In this document: piece by piece, positions 16,547-25,353 of the stretch
Numbering within the stretch: the stretch's first letter is position 1
How the letters are laid out: every line of letters starts with the position of its first letter
Assembly (NCBI GenBank): GCA_944322785.1
Contig: CALUPW010000008.1
Span: 1 to 64,000 of the forward strand
Direction: 5' to 3'
Source of the DNA: Candidatus Gastranaerophilales bacterium
Lineage (GTDB): Bacteria; Cyanobacteriota; Vampirovibrionia; Gastranaerophilales; Gastranaerophilaceae
Length of the DNA stretch: 64,000 nt
The notes under the pieces: model-generated
What the model saw: the letters and a program-made list of their open reading frames with translations, nothing else
Told to the model about the DNA's origin: nothing
Database searches by the model: none
Position numbers and translations under genes: made by a program

Positions 16547-17365
16547 CTATTTTGCATAAAGTACTGCACGACCAGCTGCTGATGCAGGAACAATTGATTG
16601 GTCATAGAACATAACAGGATATATATCGGTCGGGTTGGATACAACACATGTTGCATCATCTTCAGATGCATCATCGCCAGTCGCAGCTACACGAGTACCT
16701 GTATCACATTTTACAACTCTGTTAGGACCTTTTTGACCGTTTACATCAATAAAACCGAAACAATATTGGTCATCAGTAGTTGCTGTTTCTGCGGCACAGG
16801 AATGTTGACGGTTATCAAATATAAATGTAATACCATCATTCATAAACAAATAAGTCAACTCCTCCCCGAACTCTGCTGGAGTAGTAGCTCCAGTATCACC
16901 AGTTGTGACAGGCCAAGCTCCTAAAGCTGTTGCACCGCCATTAGACGCATCAAAGTGAGCTTCGTCCGGACCATCATTCTCAGAGTCACCGGCATCAAGT
17001 ACCATATAATAATCAGCATCACCTGCTTCCGAATTCTCAGCGTTGAAATCTCCCGCATCTGCGACTTTTACAACGTTCATACGGTTTTTAAACAATGTAT
17101 ATAGTGTTTGTGCTTCATCTGGGTGAGCTTTAGCATTAGTCCCTACAAGAGTTTGAGACAAATCATAGTCTTCAAGAGCAATGTTCATAACAACAGCCTG
17201 TGACAGAACAGAAAGTGCTTTTTTGTAAGCTGTTTTGTACTGTGCGCCTTGAGTAGAGTTTATCAATGTAGGCATGGTCATTGCGGCAACAACACCGATA
17301 ATACCCAAAGTAATCAACACCTCTGCAAGGGTGAAACCACCCATACCAATAGTTTTCTTTAACAT
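16547..17365 (-). CDS. Type IV prepilin/pseudopilin-like protein
   Basis: The 272-residue protein has a short basic leader (MLKKTIGMGG) and then the prepilin motif G-FTLAEVLITLGIIG. Cleavage would fall between G10 and F11, with the conserved glutamate at +5 of the mature protein and a hydrophobic helix after it. The globular part is acidic and cysteine-bearing, and holds GFIDVNGQKGPNR, a D-x-N-G...PN motif shared by all three prepilins here. It should be processed by a prepilin peptidase and assembled into a pilus or pseudopilus. A strong GGAGG precedes the ATG. It is divergent from the XRE regulator at 17495. Confidence 0.88.
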   Translation of the reverse strand: MLKKTIGMGGFTLAEVLITLGIIGVVAAMTMPTLINSTQGAQYKTAYKKALSVLSQAVVMNIALEDYDLSQTLVGTNAKAHPDEAQTLYTLFKNRMNVVKVADAGDFNAENSEAGDADYYMVLDAGDSENDGPDEAHFDASNGGATALGAWPVTTGDTGATTPAEFGEELTYLFMNDGITFIFDNRQHSCAAETATTDDQYCFGFIDVNGQKGPNRVVKCDTGTRVAATGDDASEDDATCVVSNPTDIYPVMFYDQSIVPASAAGRAVLYAK

Positions 17366-17494
17366 TTTATACCTCCATAATATAAGTTACATTTTTATAA
17401 TAACATATATATATCAATTTGTCAAGATAATTGATATATATTTCATTTATTTAGAGTGTCAATATGATTTAAATTTTTCAATAAAGGGGGCGTT

Positions 17495-17809
17495 TTGGAT
17501 AAACTTTTATTAGGGAAACAGATTAAGCAGCTCAGAATTGAGCGCGGGCTGTCGCAGGAGCAGTTGTCCGAAATGGTGTTTATTTCGCCCAGACAGATGT
17601 GTTTGATTGAAAACGGAAATTCGTATCCGTCACTTGATACGTTTATCAGAATTGCGCAAATTCTGGAAATTGATGTAAACAAGTTTTTTAAGATTAATGC
17701 AAATGAGAGTGATACATATAGAGATTCGGTGATTGATATAGTCAAGATGCTTGACAGGCGAAAGCTTCCGCTGGTAAAGGATTTGTTGATTGCGGTTGAT
17801 GCGCATTAA
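17495..17809 (+). CDS. XRE-family transcriptional regulator
   Basis: The 104-residue protein has an N-terminal helix-turn-helix of the Cro/C1 type (LGKQIKQLRIERGLSQEQLS, then MVFISPRQMCLIENGNSYPS, about residues 6-45), followed by the usual LDTFIRIAQILEIDVNKFF helix. The C-terminal 35 residues are helical and could be a dimer or ligand part. The start is TTG, after AAAGGGGG. It is divergent from the prepilin across 129 bases, so it may regulate that gene. It lies inside the repeat island. Confidence 0.88.
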   Translation: MDKLLLGKQIKQLRIERGLSQEQLSEMVFISPRQMCLIENGNSYPSLDTFIRIAQILEIDVNKFFKINANESDTYRDSVIDIVKMLDRRKLPLVKDLLIAVDAH

Positions 17810-17854
17810 TAAGAAGTTGGAGGGCACCGAAAGGGGCTTTTTTTATGCCTTTTT

Positions 17855-17975
17855 TGGACTCCGGCTCGGGGGCCGGGGGGACTGAACAGATTCCGGATCA
17901 AGTCCGGAATGACGTATTGGTGGCCGCTTGGAGCGGACTGCTTTTAGACTCCGGCTCGGTGGCCGGGGGGACGTG
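17855..17975. repeat. Cluster of three REP-like palindromes
   Basis: Three short inverted repeats of the type GACTCCGG...CCGG or GATTCCGG...CCGGAATGACG lie at about 17857-17881, 17886-17913 and 17946-17972. The middle one is the cleanest. Confidence 0.7.
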
Positions 17976-18042
17976 GAGGTGGGTTTGTCGGATGCGATTG
18001 GTGTTGGCTTGAGGTGCCTTCGGCGCCGACGGGCGTTGTCAC

Positions 18043-18409
18043 GTCATTCTGACGTAAGTCAGAATCTGTTAATGCTGATTTTTATCTGGCACTTTTGGTG
18101 CCGTGGATGAACTATCCATTTATTTTTTATGCCTCCGGCGGGTCTTGCGCAGACGGCGGTCGCCTCTTGTTTGCTCGCAATAAACGAGACTTCGGACTCG
18201 GACTTCTCCGAGTCCTGCGCTCTCTGCTCGCAAGCCGCTTTGTCAGCAAAGCGACGCAAACTGCGACCTTTTGCTCCGTTCGCTAATCAATTGTAACCGT
18301 TTCGCAAAAGCAAGTGAACTCGTGCTTCGCACTCAAACAACACTTGCTTTGTTATTCTGAAACGGAACATTGATTGCTCACTCCGCAGAGGTCGATTTTA
18401 ATGTGTAAG
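18043..18409 (+). repeat. 290-bp intergenic element, copy 4, with insertion
   Basis: This is a diverged copy of the 290-bp element: the same start (GTCATTCTGACGTAAGTCAG), the same CGCTTTG/GCAAAGC hairpin and the same CCGTTTC...GAAACGG cruciform. About 70 extra bases (18171-18240) interrupt it. The insert contains its own inverted repeat, GACTCGGACTTCTCCGAGTC. Confidence 0.75.
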
Positions 18410-18437
18410 ACAACTGCGGCTCATTGTGCCATCGTCA

Positions 18438-18655
18438 CGTCATTCTGACGTAAGTCAGAATCTATCAATGCTGATTGTTCTGGCACTTTTGGTGGCAAAA
18501 GTGCCGCAAAACCAGCCAGCACGCTTCCGTTCTCTAATAATCTGCAAGGCTCGGCACTGAGGCGGGTAAACTCGCTTCGCTCAGACAATACCCGCCTTTG
18601 CAGTTTGCCTCGCCTGCAATTATTGTTCACTCCGCTATCGTGGCGGAGTGATTGA
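18438..18655. repeat. Composite hairpin block related to the 290-bp element
   Basis: It starts with the same GTCATTCTGACGTAAGTCAG end and GGCACTTTTG stretch, then diverges. It has a GGCACTTTTG...CAAAAGTGCC hairpin and an AGGCGGGTA...TACCCGCCT hairpin whose loop again contains AACTCGCTTCGCTCA, so it copies the fold of the element more than its sequence. Confidence 0.55.
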
Positions 18656-18659
18656 AAGG

Positions 18660-18955
18660 AATAGACTCCGGAGCAAGTCCGGAGTGACGGAAGGCGAGTG
18701 GCGGATTGATTAAATAGAATAGATTCCGGATCGGAGTCCGGAATGACGCATTGGGAGCAGCTCTGAGCGGACTGCTTTTAAGACTCCGGCTCGGGGGCCG
18801 GAGTGACGTAGGGGTGGGTTTGTCGGATGCGATTGGTGTTGGCTTGAGGTGCCTTCGGCGCCCACTGCCATCGTCACGTCATTCTGACGTAAGTCAGAAT
18901 CTATCAATGCTGATTGAAATGATTAGACTCCGGCACGGAAGCCGGAGTGACGGGA
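18660..18955. repeat. Series of REP-like palindromes
   Basis: At least five units of the GACTCCGG/CCGGAGTGACG type occur at about 18663-18691, 18721-18749, 18780-18808, 18880-18902 and 18923-18952, irregularly spaced. No coding sequence is credible between 17809 and 19122. Confidence 0.7.
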
Positions 18956-19031
18956 AGGGATGTCGGGAGTGACGGTGGGGGATTGAGGCGTGGACGGACG
19001 GGCTTAGTCTTTGGCTCTCACTTAGGTGCAT

Positions 19032-19058
19032 TCAGGCGCCGCCTGCGGCGGCGCCTGA
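19032..19058. repeat. GC-rich 27-bp palindrome, right copy
   Basis: Identical to 14906-14932. It lies about 60 bases before pyrF and marks the right edge of the repeat island. Confidence 0.85.
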
Positions 19059-19121
19059 ATGTCTATTGATTTATTTTGTGATATGTGATAAGCTTCACAT
19101 ATATTGTGAGGTGGTATTTTT

Positions 19122-19877
19122 ATGATTAAACCGATGTCTGCCAAAGATAGAATTATTCTGGCACTTGATGTTGATACGCTTGATGAAGTCAAAGAGCTTG
19201 TGCTGGAACTTAAAGATTATGTCGGTTATTTTAAAATAGGGCTTCCCCTGATTATCAACTGCGGGTTTGAAGCTGTCAGGCTTATTGAGGAACTGGGTGC
19301 CAAATGCTATTATGACGGCAAGTTTCATGATATCCCAAACACTGTTCAAAAAGCCTGCATAAATCTTGTTAAAAATAACATTCATTTTTTCAACATCCAC
19401 ATTCAGGGCGGCTCTAAAATGACCTCCGCTGCCGTTAAGGCTGTAAAAGCCGCCGCTAAAAGGCTTGAAAAAGAACCGCCTGTTATACTAGGGGTTACGC
19501 TTCTTTCAAGTTTCGGGCAACGGACTCTTACTGAGGAGCTTTGTGTAAATAAAAACATTGAAGATTATGTTCTTCAGCTTGCGCAGGTCGCAAAAGACTC
19601 AGGACTTGACGGGGTTGTGGCAAGTGCCGATGAGGCAAAAAGAATTAGAAAGCAAATAGGTGATGATTTTATAATTGTATGTCCCGCAACCCGTCCGACC
19701 TGGGCTGGTGTTGACGATCAGGTGAGAGTTGACACGCCCGCTAAAGCTATTCAATCAGGTGTTGATTTTATGGTAATCGGTCGACCTATTACCAAGTCTG
19801 AGGACAGGGTTGCGGCGGCTAAGCTCATTATCGACGAGATTGAAAATGCACTTGAGGAAAAAGAGGCGTTTGTTTAA
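19122..19877 (+). CDS. pyrF: Orotidine 5'-phosphate decarboxylase
   Basis: It converts OMP to UMP in the last step of de novo pyrimidine synthesis. The 251-residue (beta/alpha)8 protein shows the N-terminal IILALDVDT strand and the catalytic D65-x-K67-x-x-D70 set in YYDGKFHDIPNT. The late loop CPATRPTWAGVDDQ and the phosphate-binding end GVDFMVIGRPITKSED are also visible. It has normal length for the family. GAGGTGG precedes the ATG. It stands alone after the repeat island, convergent with comEC. Confidence 0.96.
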   Translation: MIKPMSAKDRIILALDVDTLDEVKELVLELKDYVGYFKIGLPLIINCGFEAVRLIEELGAKCYYDGKFHDIPNTVQKACINLVKNNIHFFNIHIQGGSKMTSAAVKAVKAAAKRLEKEPPVILGVTLLSSFGQRTLTEELCVNKNIEDYVLQLAQVAKDSGLDGVVASADEAKRIRKQIGDDFIIVCPATRPTWAGVDDQVRVDTPAKAIQSGVDFMVIGRPITKSEDRVAAAKLIIDEIENALEEKEAFV

Positions 19878-19896
19878 GATTGCAGTTCCGCTACGG

Positions 19897-19918
19897 CGCA
19901 AAAATTATTTTGCGAGTT
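19897..19918. terminator. Terminator between pyrF and comEC
   Basis: Seven-base arms CGCAAAA (19897-19903) and TTTTGCG (19908-19914) with loop ATTA, then AGTTTT. It overlaps the stop codon of the minus-strand gene. Confidence 0.5.
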
Positions 19919-22283
19919 TTGTTGTTACGGGTTCATATTTTTTTGAGTCTATATTAAAAGTTGACATTTGATATTCGTTTCCGTCTGTTAAAATTCTTAT
20001 TGAATTGTTCTTGTCAGTGCGATAGATTTCGGTGTCTTTTAAAAGGTCAAGAGTCGCCGCATTCGGGTGTCCGTAATTGTTTTTGCCGACGGATATTATG
20101 GAAACGGCGGGAGAGTGCTCTCTTAAAAATCTGTTGTCTACAATGTTTGCGGCGCCGTGGTGGCCGGCTTTAAAGACTTCCAAATTTTCGGGGAGTTTTC
20201 CGGAAATCCTTGTAATCCCGTCAATTCCGGCATCGCCCGTAAACAGCATCTCAAAATCTCTGTGTGTTAATAGTGTTATTATTGAGCTTTCGTTGTCGTC
20301 TACCGATTTTTTTACGAAAGTTCTTAATGTTAAATCGGGTTCTTCGTAAACGATTTTATCATCCTGAGCAGCTTTTATATTTTGTGCTGTTTTATAAATT
20401 TTCTCTGCTGTTTTTGATTTATCGGAAAGAGAATTTACAAGTACCGTGCCCGTGCAAGTTTTTTTCATAATATCTGCGGCGCCGCCTGCATGGTCGTTGT
20501 CAAAGTGGGTGATTATCATAAGTTCAACCTCTTTTATTCCTCTGTCTTTTAAGTATTTGCGGATTATGAATTCACCCTGAGATTTGCCGCCTGCATAACC
20601 GGATTTTCCTGCGTCGATTATTATATATTTATTCTCAGGAGTCTTTATCAAAAATGCGTCGGCGTTCCCGACATCAAAAGTTATTATTTCAAGCTTTCCG
20701 TCAGGTATCTTAACGGTCGTCAGCAGGAGAAATAAAATTAGTCCAGCCGCAAGTGCAACATGACGTTTTGTAAAACCTTCTTTTATCATAAGAGTAAGGA
20801 GAAGAACTATTATATAGTATATAAAAACCTGCAAAACAGACGGGTGCGGAGTTTCAAGCAGTGATGACGGCAGGGTTGAAAAGAAATTTGATATCCAGAC
20901 AAGTATGTTCAGGAATATATTCAATATGAAATCCGAGGTTTTGCAGACAAAATCCGCAATTGGAGTAATAACAGCAAGAACAGACGATACAAATCCTCCG
21001 AAACTTATCACGGATAAAAACGGCATGATTGAAACATTTGCGAAAAACGAATATGTGCTTATCGTATTAAAATAAAACATCTGAAGCGGGATTACCCAGA
21101 TTTGTGCAACAATCGGAATTAAAAGGGTGCCTGCCAAAAATTCACGAACTTTTCCGCCTTTAAATTTGTTAATCAGAATATTTGCCGTACAAATTATGCC
21201 GAATGTTACAAGAAATGAAAGCTGAAAGCCCACATCGTTTATAAATGCGGGATTATATATAAGCATAAGCATGGCAACAAACGAAAGAAGTGCAACTGAA
21301 TGTGAATCTCTGTCTATAAGTTTTCCGATTAAGACAAAAAGAAGCATTAACGCAGCACGAATTACTGATGCGCCAAGCCCCGTCATAAGAGTGTAAAGAA
21401 TTATTACACCCATGCCGGATAAAACACGGGGTTTATATGGGACTTTAAAGATTGACAAAATATAAAACCAGAATCCGAAAATAAATGCCACATTCATTCC
21501 TGACGCTGCAAGAATATGGAGAAGCCCTGAGTTTGTAAAGCTGTCTTTTATGTAATCAGGCGGTGCCACAGCATCATCACCAAAAACAATTCCGCCTAAA
21601 ATTTCCAGATTTGGACTTTTTAAATATTTTGAATGCTCATCTATTATCCGGTTGCGAACATTGTTTAAACCTTGCATTAATTTCCATTTTAGCGGAAGCT
21701 CTCCTTTTAAAAGCTCACAATCTGATTTTTCCGCATAAACAAGTGTAAATGTATCAAAATTGCGTAAATATTTTCCGTAATCAAACTGGGATGGATTGCC
21801 CGCTTTAAAAGGCAGTCTTAATTTCGCTTTGATTTTATACCTGTTTCCGATATTTAATGTAGAAAAATCATTATCATCGGACGATATTGTCACATAAGTT
21901 TTTGCATCAATATTTTGACCGTTTACGTTATCAACATTAAAAAAGAATTTCGTTTTATCCTTTTGATTTGAATTTGGAATTGAAACCATGCGTCCTGTTA
22001 TTTGTGCATTAAGCGGCGCTACTTTTGCCAGTTCATCAGAATTTTTTATTCTTAAATATGCATTAAAAAATCCTGCATAAAAAATTAAAAGCCACAAAAT
22101 TATAAATTTATAAGAGATTTTATTTTTCCCTACCACAAAAATACAAATTAAAGTTATAAATGCAGCCGATATTATTTCACATCCGTTAAAAAACGATGCA
22201 ATCCCCGTTATAAAAAAAAGAGATGTGACAAACATAATCGTATTCTTTTTTTCAATAGCCGAATTTATAAAATCCCTTATCAT
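19905..22283 (-). CDS. comEC: ComEC/Rec2-family DNA uptake channel
   Basis: At 792 residues this is a full-length ComEC: an N-terminal hydrophobic pair, a soluble DUF4131-type region, then the membrane competence domain (signature HILAASGMNVAFIFGFWFYI near residue 255, many helices to about 510). A C-terminal metallo-beta-lactamase-like domain carries THFDNDHAGGA near residue 590. In naturally competent bacteria ComEC passes single-stranded DNA across the inner membrane. With the prepilins here it suggests competence, though no other com genes are visible. The metal motif reads HFDNDH where many relatives have HxHxDH. Confidence 0.93.
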   Translation of the reverse strand: MIRDFINSAIEKKNTIMFVTSLFFITGIASFFNGCEIISAAFITLICIFVVGKNKISYKFIILWLLIFYAGFFNAYLRIKNSDELAKVAPLNAQITGRMVSIPNSNQKDKTKFFFNVDNVNGQNIDAKTYVTISSDDNDFSTLNIGNRYKIKAKLRLPFKAGNPSQFDYGKYLRNFDTFTLVYAEKSDCELLKGELPLKWKLMQGLNNVRNRIIDEHSKYLKSPNLEILGGIVFGDDAVAPPDYIKDSFTNSGLLHILAASGMNVAFIFGFWFYILSIFKVPYKPRVLSGMGVIILYTLMTGLGASVIRAALMLLFVLIGKLIDRDSHSVALLSFVAMLMLIYNPAFINDVGFQLSFLVTFGIICTANILINKFKGGKVREFLAGTLLIPIVAQIWVIPLQMFYFNTISTYSFFANVSIMPFLSVISFGGFVSSVLAVITPIADFVCKTSDFILNIFLNILVWISNFFSTLPSSLLETPHPSVLQVFIYYIIVLLLTLMIKEGFTKRHVALAAGLILFLLLTTVKIPDGKLEIITFDVGNADAFLIKTPENKYIIIDAGKSGYAGGKSQGEFIIRKYLKDRGIKEVELMIITHFDNDHAGGAADIMKKTCTGTVLVNSLSDKSKTAEKIYKTAQNIKAAQDDKIVYEEPDLTLRTFVKKSVDDNESSIITLLTHRDFEMLFTGDAGIDGITRISGKLPENLEVFKAGHHGAANIVDNRFLREHSPAVSIISVGKNNYGHPNAATLDLLKDTEIYRTDKNNSIRILTDGNEYQMSTFNIDSKKYEPVTTKLAK

Positions 22284-22346
22284 TTCTTAATTCCGGTAGA
22301 AGCAAGTATGTTTTTTATCCGGTTATACAGCATTTTGCTGAAAACC

Positions 22347-24293
22347 TTATCTTTGCCAGAAACGTTTTTTCTTTTCTCTTTTTATTTTAGTTTTCGTTTC
22401 CGGAGTTTTTTGATTTTGCACATTTTGTCCTGAGCCGTCGATTCTTTTTAAGGTAACAGGTTCATTTGATGGTGTTTCAACAGTTTTTGTTTTGTCCCTT
22501 GACTCATTAAAAACGCGGCGGGAAAGAGTTTTTATATAACGATCGTCAAGATGTGCATAATCAAAAAGGATTACGCCTGATATATTCAATTTTCTGGTTT
22601 CATGAATTTCACGTATCAAATCTTCTTCGCTTCCGCCCATAAAGGTTACAAATAAACCTGCAAACAAATCCGTTCCGGGCGCTTTTGCATTCATAACATT
22701 TTTTATAAGAGTATTTAAAGTTCTTGCATTACACGTTAAAAACAGCGGCGTAAAACCGTTTACATAACCCTTTGTACTCCAGCTTCTCCAATCCTGCTGC
22801 TTTGTCGTCATAGCAGAAAGTCTGTCCGGAAATATTACGGCACTTATATAAGTTCCTTTTTGGCGCCCCAGTGCCCCGACTTTGCTTACAAAATATGTTA
22901 CTTTATTGCGTCTGTATTCGCACCATTTGAGCCATAAAGGATCGCTTACGGAAATTTCCACCGGATCCTTGCCGTATATTGTTTTAAATTCGCTTCTTGC
23001 AATATCAGTGTAGCCCCAGGCGTTTGCATCATTAACCGTAACTGACTGTGGATATCTTATGTAATCAAGATTGATACCGTCAACTTTATAATCATCAATT
23101 ATTTCTGTTATCAAAGCCAGAAGAAATTTATGCACCTCGGGATTTGCCGGATCTATAAAAAATCCGTTATGCTCGGATATTGAAGGTGTCGGAGCATTCA
23201 AATTGTAATTACGTTTGGTTTTGTTTGCCCATGACGGCTGTACTGCAAGAATATTTTTCGGATTTGTTTCAGGACGCTGTGCCCCTACATAAAATGTTTC
23301 AAACCAAACATGAACTTTTATATCATTTTTGTGGGCATATTTAATCCATGCCTTCAACGGGTCAAAATCTTGAAACTTTTCATTCTGTTTTACAAACCCG
23401 TATTTTTCCATTGTTTTACTCGGAAAAATCGTTCTGCCGTGAAAATAGGTTTCCACAAATATATTATCAATTCCTGCGGCTTTAATACGTTTTACGGACT
23501 CTGCGATTTCTTTTTCACTTGTTTCGACAGGGCGCACCCAAACACCTTTAAATTCATTACTTTTATAAGGCACTATGCTTTTTAACGCCATGTTTGCGGA
23601 TTCTATTGCCAGTTGAGAGTATTTTTGAATGTGTTCCGGGTTATGTTCCGCTTTCTTTAAATAATCCTGCGCCTCTTTTATGTAATCATTCGGAGCTTTA
23701 AAGTCATAATTTGTAACACTGCTTTTATAATAGTCGACCATTGCACGTGCTTCATCTATTTTTTGACCGGCTTCAAAGAGATAACTCTCTGATGTAGTAT
23801 ATACGTTTAACGTATTTGAAACAGCATCTATATAAACTTTAGTACCGACTTTTACATTTCTGTTAATCCAATTTTTTGCTGTACCATGCCCGCTTATTAC
23901 AAGACCGTTTGCAGGAATAAACGAATCAGCCCCGCTCATTTCCGTAACAGTATTACCTTCAACAACAGCTTCGGCACCGAATTCGTTGGTACCAGTTCTT
24001 ATCGCATAACCGCCTGTATATACAACAAGCTGATTCATTCCTCTTGCTCCCGGAAGATAGCTCCCTGACTTGTTTGAATATGCGGTAGGGTTGACATGAC
24101 TTATTTTAATTGATGATTTATTAAGTACAATTTCATTCTTTTTAGGCTCATAAGGTCTGTATGCCGGCAAATCCAGCACATTTATAATATTATTTTCACT
24201 GCTGTTATCAAGACTTTCCAGGGCTAAAGCTCTGCCTGAAACCAGCAATATTAATGTTATAAATAGTAAAAAAAGCCTTTTTAATGTCATCAT
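22347..24293 (-). CDS. Secreted GHL10-type glycoside hydrolase-like protein
   Basis: The 648-residue protein has a signal peptide (cleavage near residue 24, GRALA) and an N-terminal beta-rich region (about 90-180, GADSFIPANGLVISGHGTA). A GHL10/DUF187 TIM-barrel-like domain follows at about 245-590: FKGVWVRPVE, DNIFVETYFHGRTIFPS, HVWFETFYVG and VDGINLDYIRYPQS. Members are predicted glycan hydrolases. Acidic residues in FVETY and INLDYIR are plausible catalytic positions by analogy. The C-terminus is a basic tail. Its ATG directly follows the stop of the TPR gene, so it is the last gene of a three-gene operon. Confidence 0.85.
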   Translation of the reverse strand: MMTLKRLFLLFITLILLVSGRALALESLDNSSENNIINVLDLPAYRPYEPKKNEIVLNKSSIKISHVNPTAYSNKSGSYLPGARGMNQLVVYTGGYAIRTGTNEFGAEAVVEGNTVTEMSGADSFIPANGLVISGHGTAKNWINRNVKVGTKVYIDAVSNTLNVYTTSESYLFEAGQKIDEARAMVDYYKSSVTNYDFKAPNDYIKEAQDYLKKAEHNPEHIQKYSQLAIESANMALKSIVPYKSNEFKGVWVRPVETSEKEIAESVKRIKAAGIDNIFVETYFHGRTIFPSKTMEKYGFVKQNEKFQDFDPLKAWIKYAHKNDIKVHVWFETFYVGAQRPETNPKNILAVQPSWANKTKRNYNLNAPTPSISEHNGFFIDPANPEVHKFLLALITEIIDDYKVDGINLDYIRYPQSVTVNDANAWGYTDIARSEFKTIYGKDPVEISVSDPLWLKWCEYRRNKVTYFVSKVGALGRQKGTYISAVIFPDRLSAMTTKQQDWRSWSTKGYVNGFTPLFLTCNARTLNTLIKNVMNAKAPGTDLFAGLFVTFMGGSEEDLIREIHETRKLNISGVILFDYAHLDDRYIKTLSRRVFNESRDKTKTVETPSNEPVTLKRIDGSGQNVQNQKTPETKTKIKREKKKRFWQR

Positions 24294-24983
24294 TTACTCC
24301 CTGATAGAATGGTAATATCCGGATTGTTCGTAATCAAGCATCTCAAGCGATTGGATTTTTTCCTGAATTTCACTGTCCCCCGGATTTAATTCGTTTAACT
24401 TTACATACAACTCCTCTGATTTTTTTAAGTCCCCGAGTTTTTCATATAAATGTGCAAGTTTTAAATTTGTTACGTAATTGTCTTTGTATCCGTTATTATA
24501 TGCAATCAAATAATATTTTAAACCTCTTTCATACCTATTGCGTTTTACATGGTATTCACCGAAATAAAAATTTGTATAGGGGTTATTTTTATCAAGGTTC
24601 AAAGCATGGAAATAATTTTTCTTTGCGAGTTTTTCCTCGCCTCTTTCATCATGAATTCTTGCCATCTGGACATAGGGATAATAGTTGTAAGGTTCGGCTT
24701 TTGAAAGAAGAAAATATTTTTGCATTGCCAGTTGATAATTTTTTATCTGCTCATCTTCTGTGGGACTGTCAAAAGCTTTGACAAAATATTCATCAGCTTC
24801 TTTCCTGAGTTCGGCACCGTTAAGTGCATCCGTATCAAATACCCTGTTTGAATACCGTGAATATCCGCTATCTGATGCAAAAGACGGCGGATATTGGCAC
24901 AACTGAATTATTAACAACAGAGGAAGAATAAGGAATATTTTCCTATAAATCTTCAAATGTAGGATCAAATTTGGTATCTTCAC
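24294..24983 (-). CDS. Exported TPR protein
   Basis: A hydrophobic signal segment (residues about 15-30) leads to an export site near SFASDSG, followed by about five tetratricopeptide-like repeats (YYPYVQMARIHDERGEEKLAKKNYFHAL, NPYTNFYFGEYHVKRNRYERGLKYY, NYVTNLKLAHLYEKLGDLKKSEELY). TPRs mediate protein contacts; a periplasmic adaptor role is likely. The first in-frame start is GTG at 24983, which overlaps the upstream gene; a TTG at 24956 is an alternative that gives a tidier signal peptide. It lies immediately before the GHL10-type hydrolase and probably works with it. Confidence 0.78.
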   Translation of the reverse strand: MKIPNLILHLKIYRKIFLILPLLLIIQLCQYPPSFASDSGYSRYSNRVFDTDALNGAELRKEADEYFVKAFDSPTEDEQIKNYQLAMQKYFLLSKAEPYNYYPYVQMARIHDERGEEKLAKKNYFHALNLDKNNPYTNFYFGEYHVKRNRYERGLKYYLIAYNNGYKDNYVTNLKLAHLYEKLGDLKKSEELYVKLNELNPGDSEIQEKIQSLEMLDYEQSGYYHSIRE

Positions 24984-25266
24984 GCAGGAACCTTCCTGAC
25001 TCTACTGCCGGATCCAGATAAATCATCGCCTTATCAACCCATTTGTAAATCAAAGGTTTGTTATCATATTTGTGATAAATAGGCAAATCTGCTTTGTTAC
25101 CGTTTACGGATGATTTGTTGAGTTCAACAATATCCGCCGTGGCAGCCGAATGTCCGTGATTTATCAGATACTGTCTTGATGAAACATCATCTACTGACAG
25201 TTCTGCATTAGCAGGAATGACGGCAAATGCCAGAACTCCGGATAATAATAAAAGTTTTGTTTTCAT
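24943..25266 (-). CDS. Small secreted protein of unknown function, 107 aa
   Basis: It starts at the ATG 25266, which follows GAGGTGG; a longer frame upstream lacks a ribosome site. The signal peptide (MKTKLLLLSGVLAFAVIPANA) is clear. The mature part is about 86 residues, without recognised domain, with the pattern SSRQYLINHGHSAATADIVELNK. That could be a small binding module. Its 3' end overlaps the start of the TPR gene, so these two and the GHL10-type hydrolase likely form one periplasmic operon. Confidence 0.75.
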   Translation of the reverse strand: MKTKLLLLSGVLAFAVIPANAELSVDDVSSRQYLINHGHSAATADIVELNKSSVNGNKADLPIYHKYDNKPLIYKWVDKAMIYLDPAVESGRFLREDTKFDPTFEDL

Positions 25267-25353
25267 AAGTCCACCTCTGTATATTCCGATTATAATAGTA
25301 ATTTTAGATAATGACAAAAGTATTATAATTTCTTTACACAAAAAAAGAATGGA

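Noticed and set aside
17822-17846. Terminator after the XRE gene (GCACC GAAA GGGGC then T run)
   Set aside because: The stem has only four good pairs and one mismatch. It may work weakly, but it is not clear enough to list.
14958-18972. Short open frames of 60-80 codons across the repeat island (for example 14958-15185, 15621-15812, 17928-18110, 18751-18972)
   Set aside because: They coincide with the repeat units on both strands, lack ribosome sites and are protein-unlike (translations of REP palindromes such as RHSDVSQNL). They are kept as repeats only.
14906-19058. Integrated mobile element between the two 27-bp palindromes
   Set aside because: There is no integrase, transposase, relaxase or phage gene between them, and the tRNA gene in the window is far away. 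Only the bracket arrangement is reported, as a finding.
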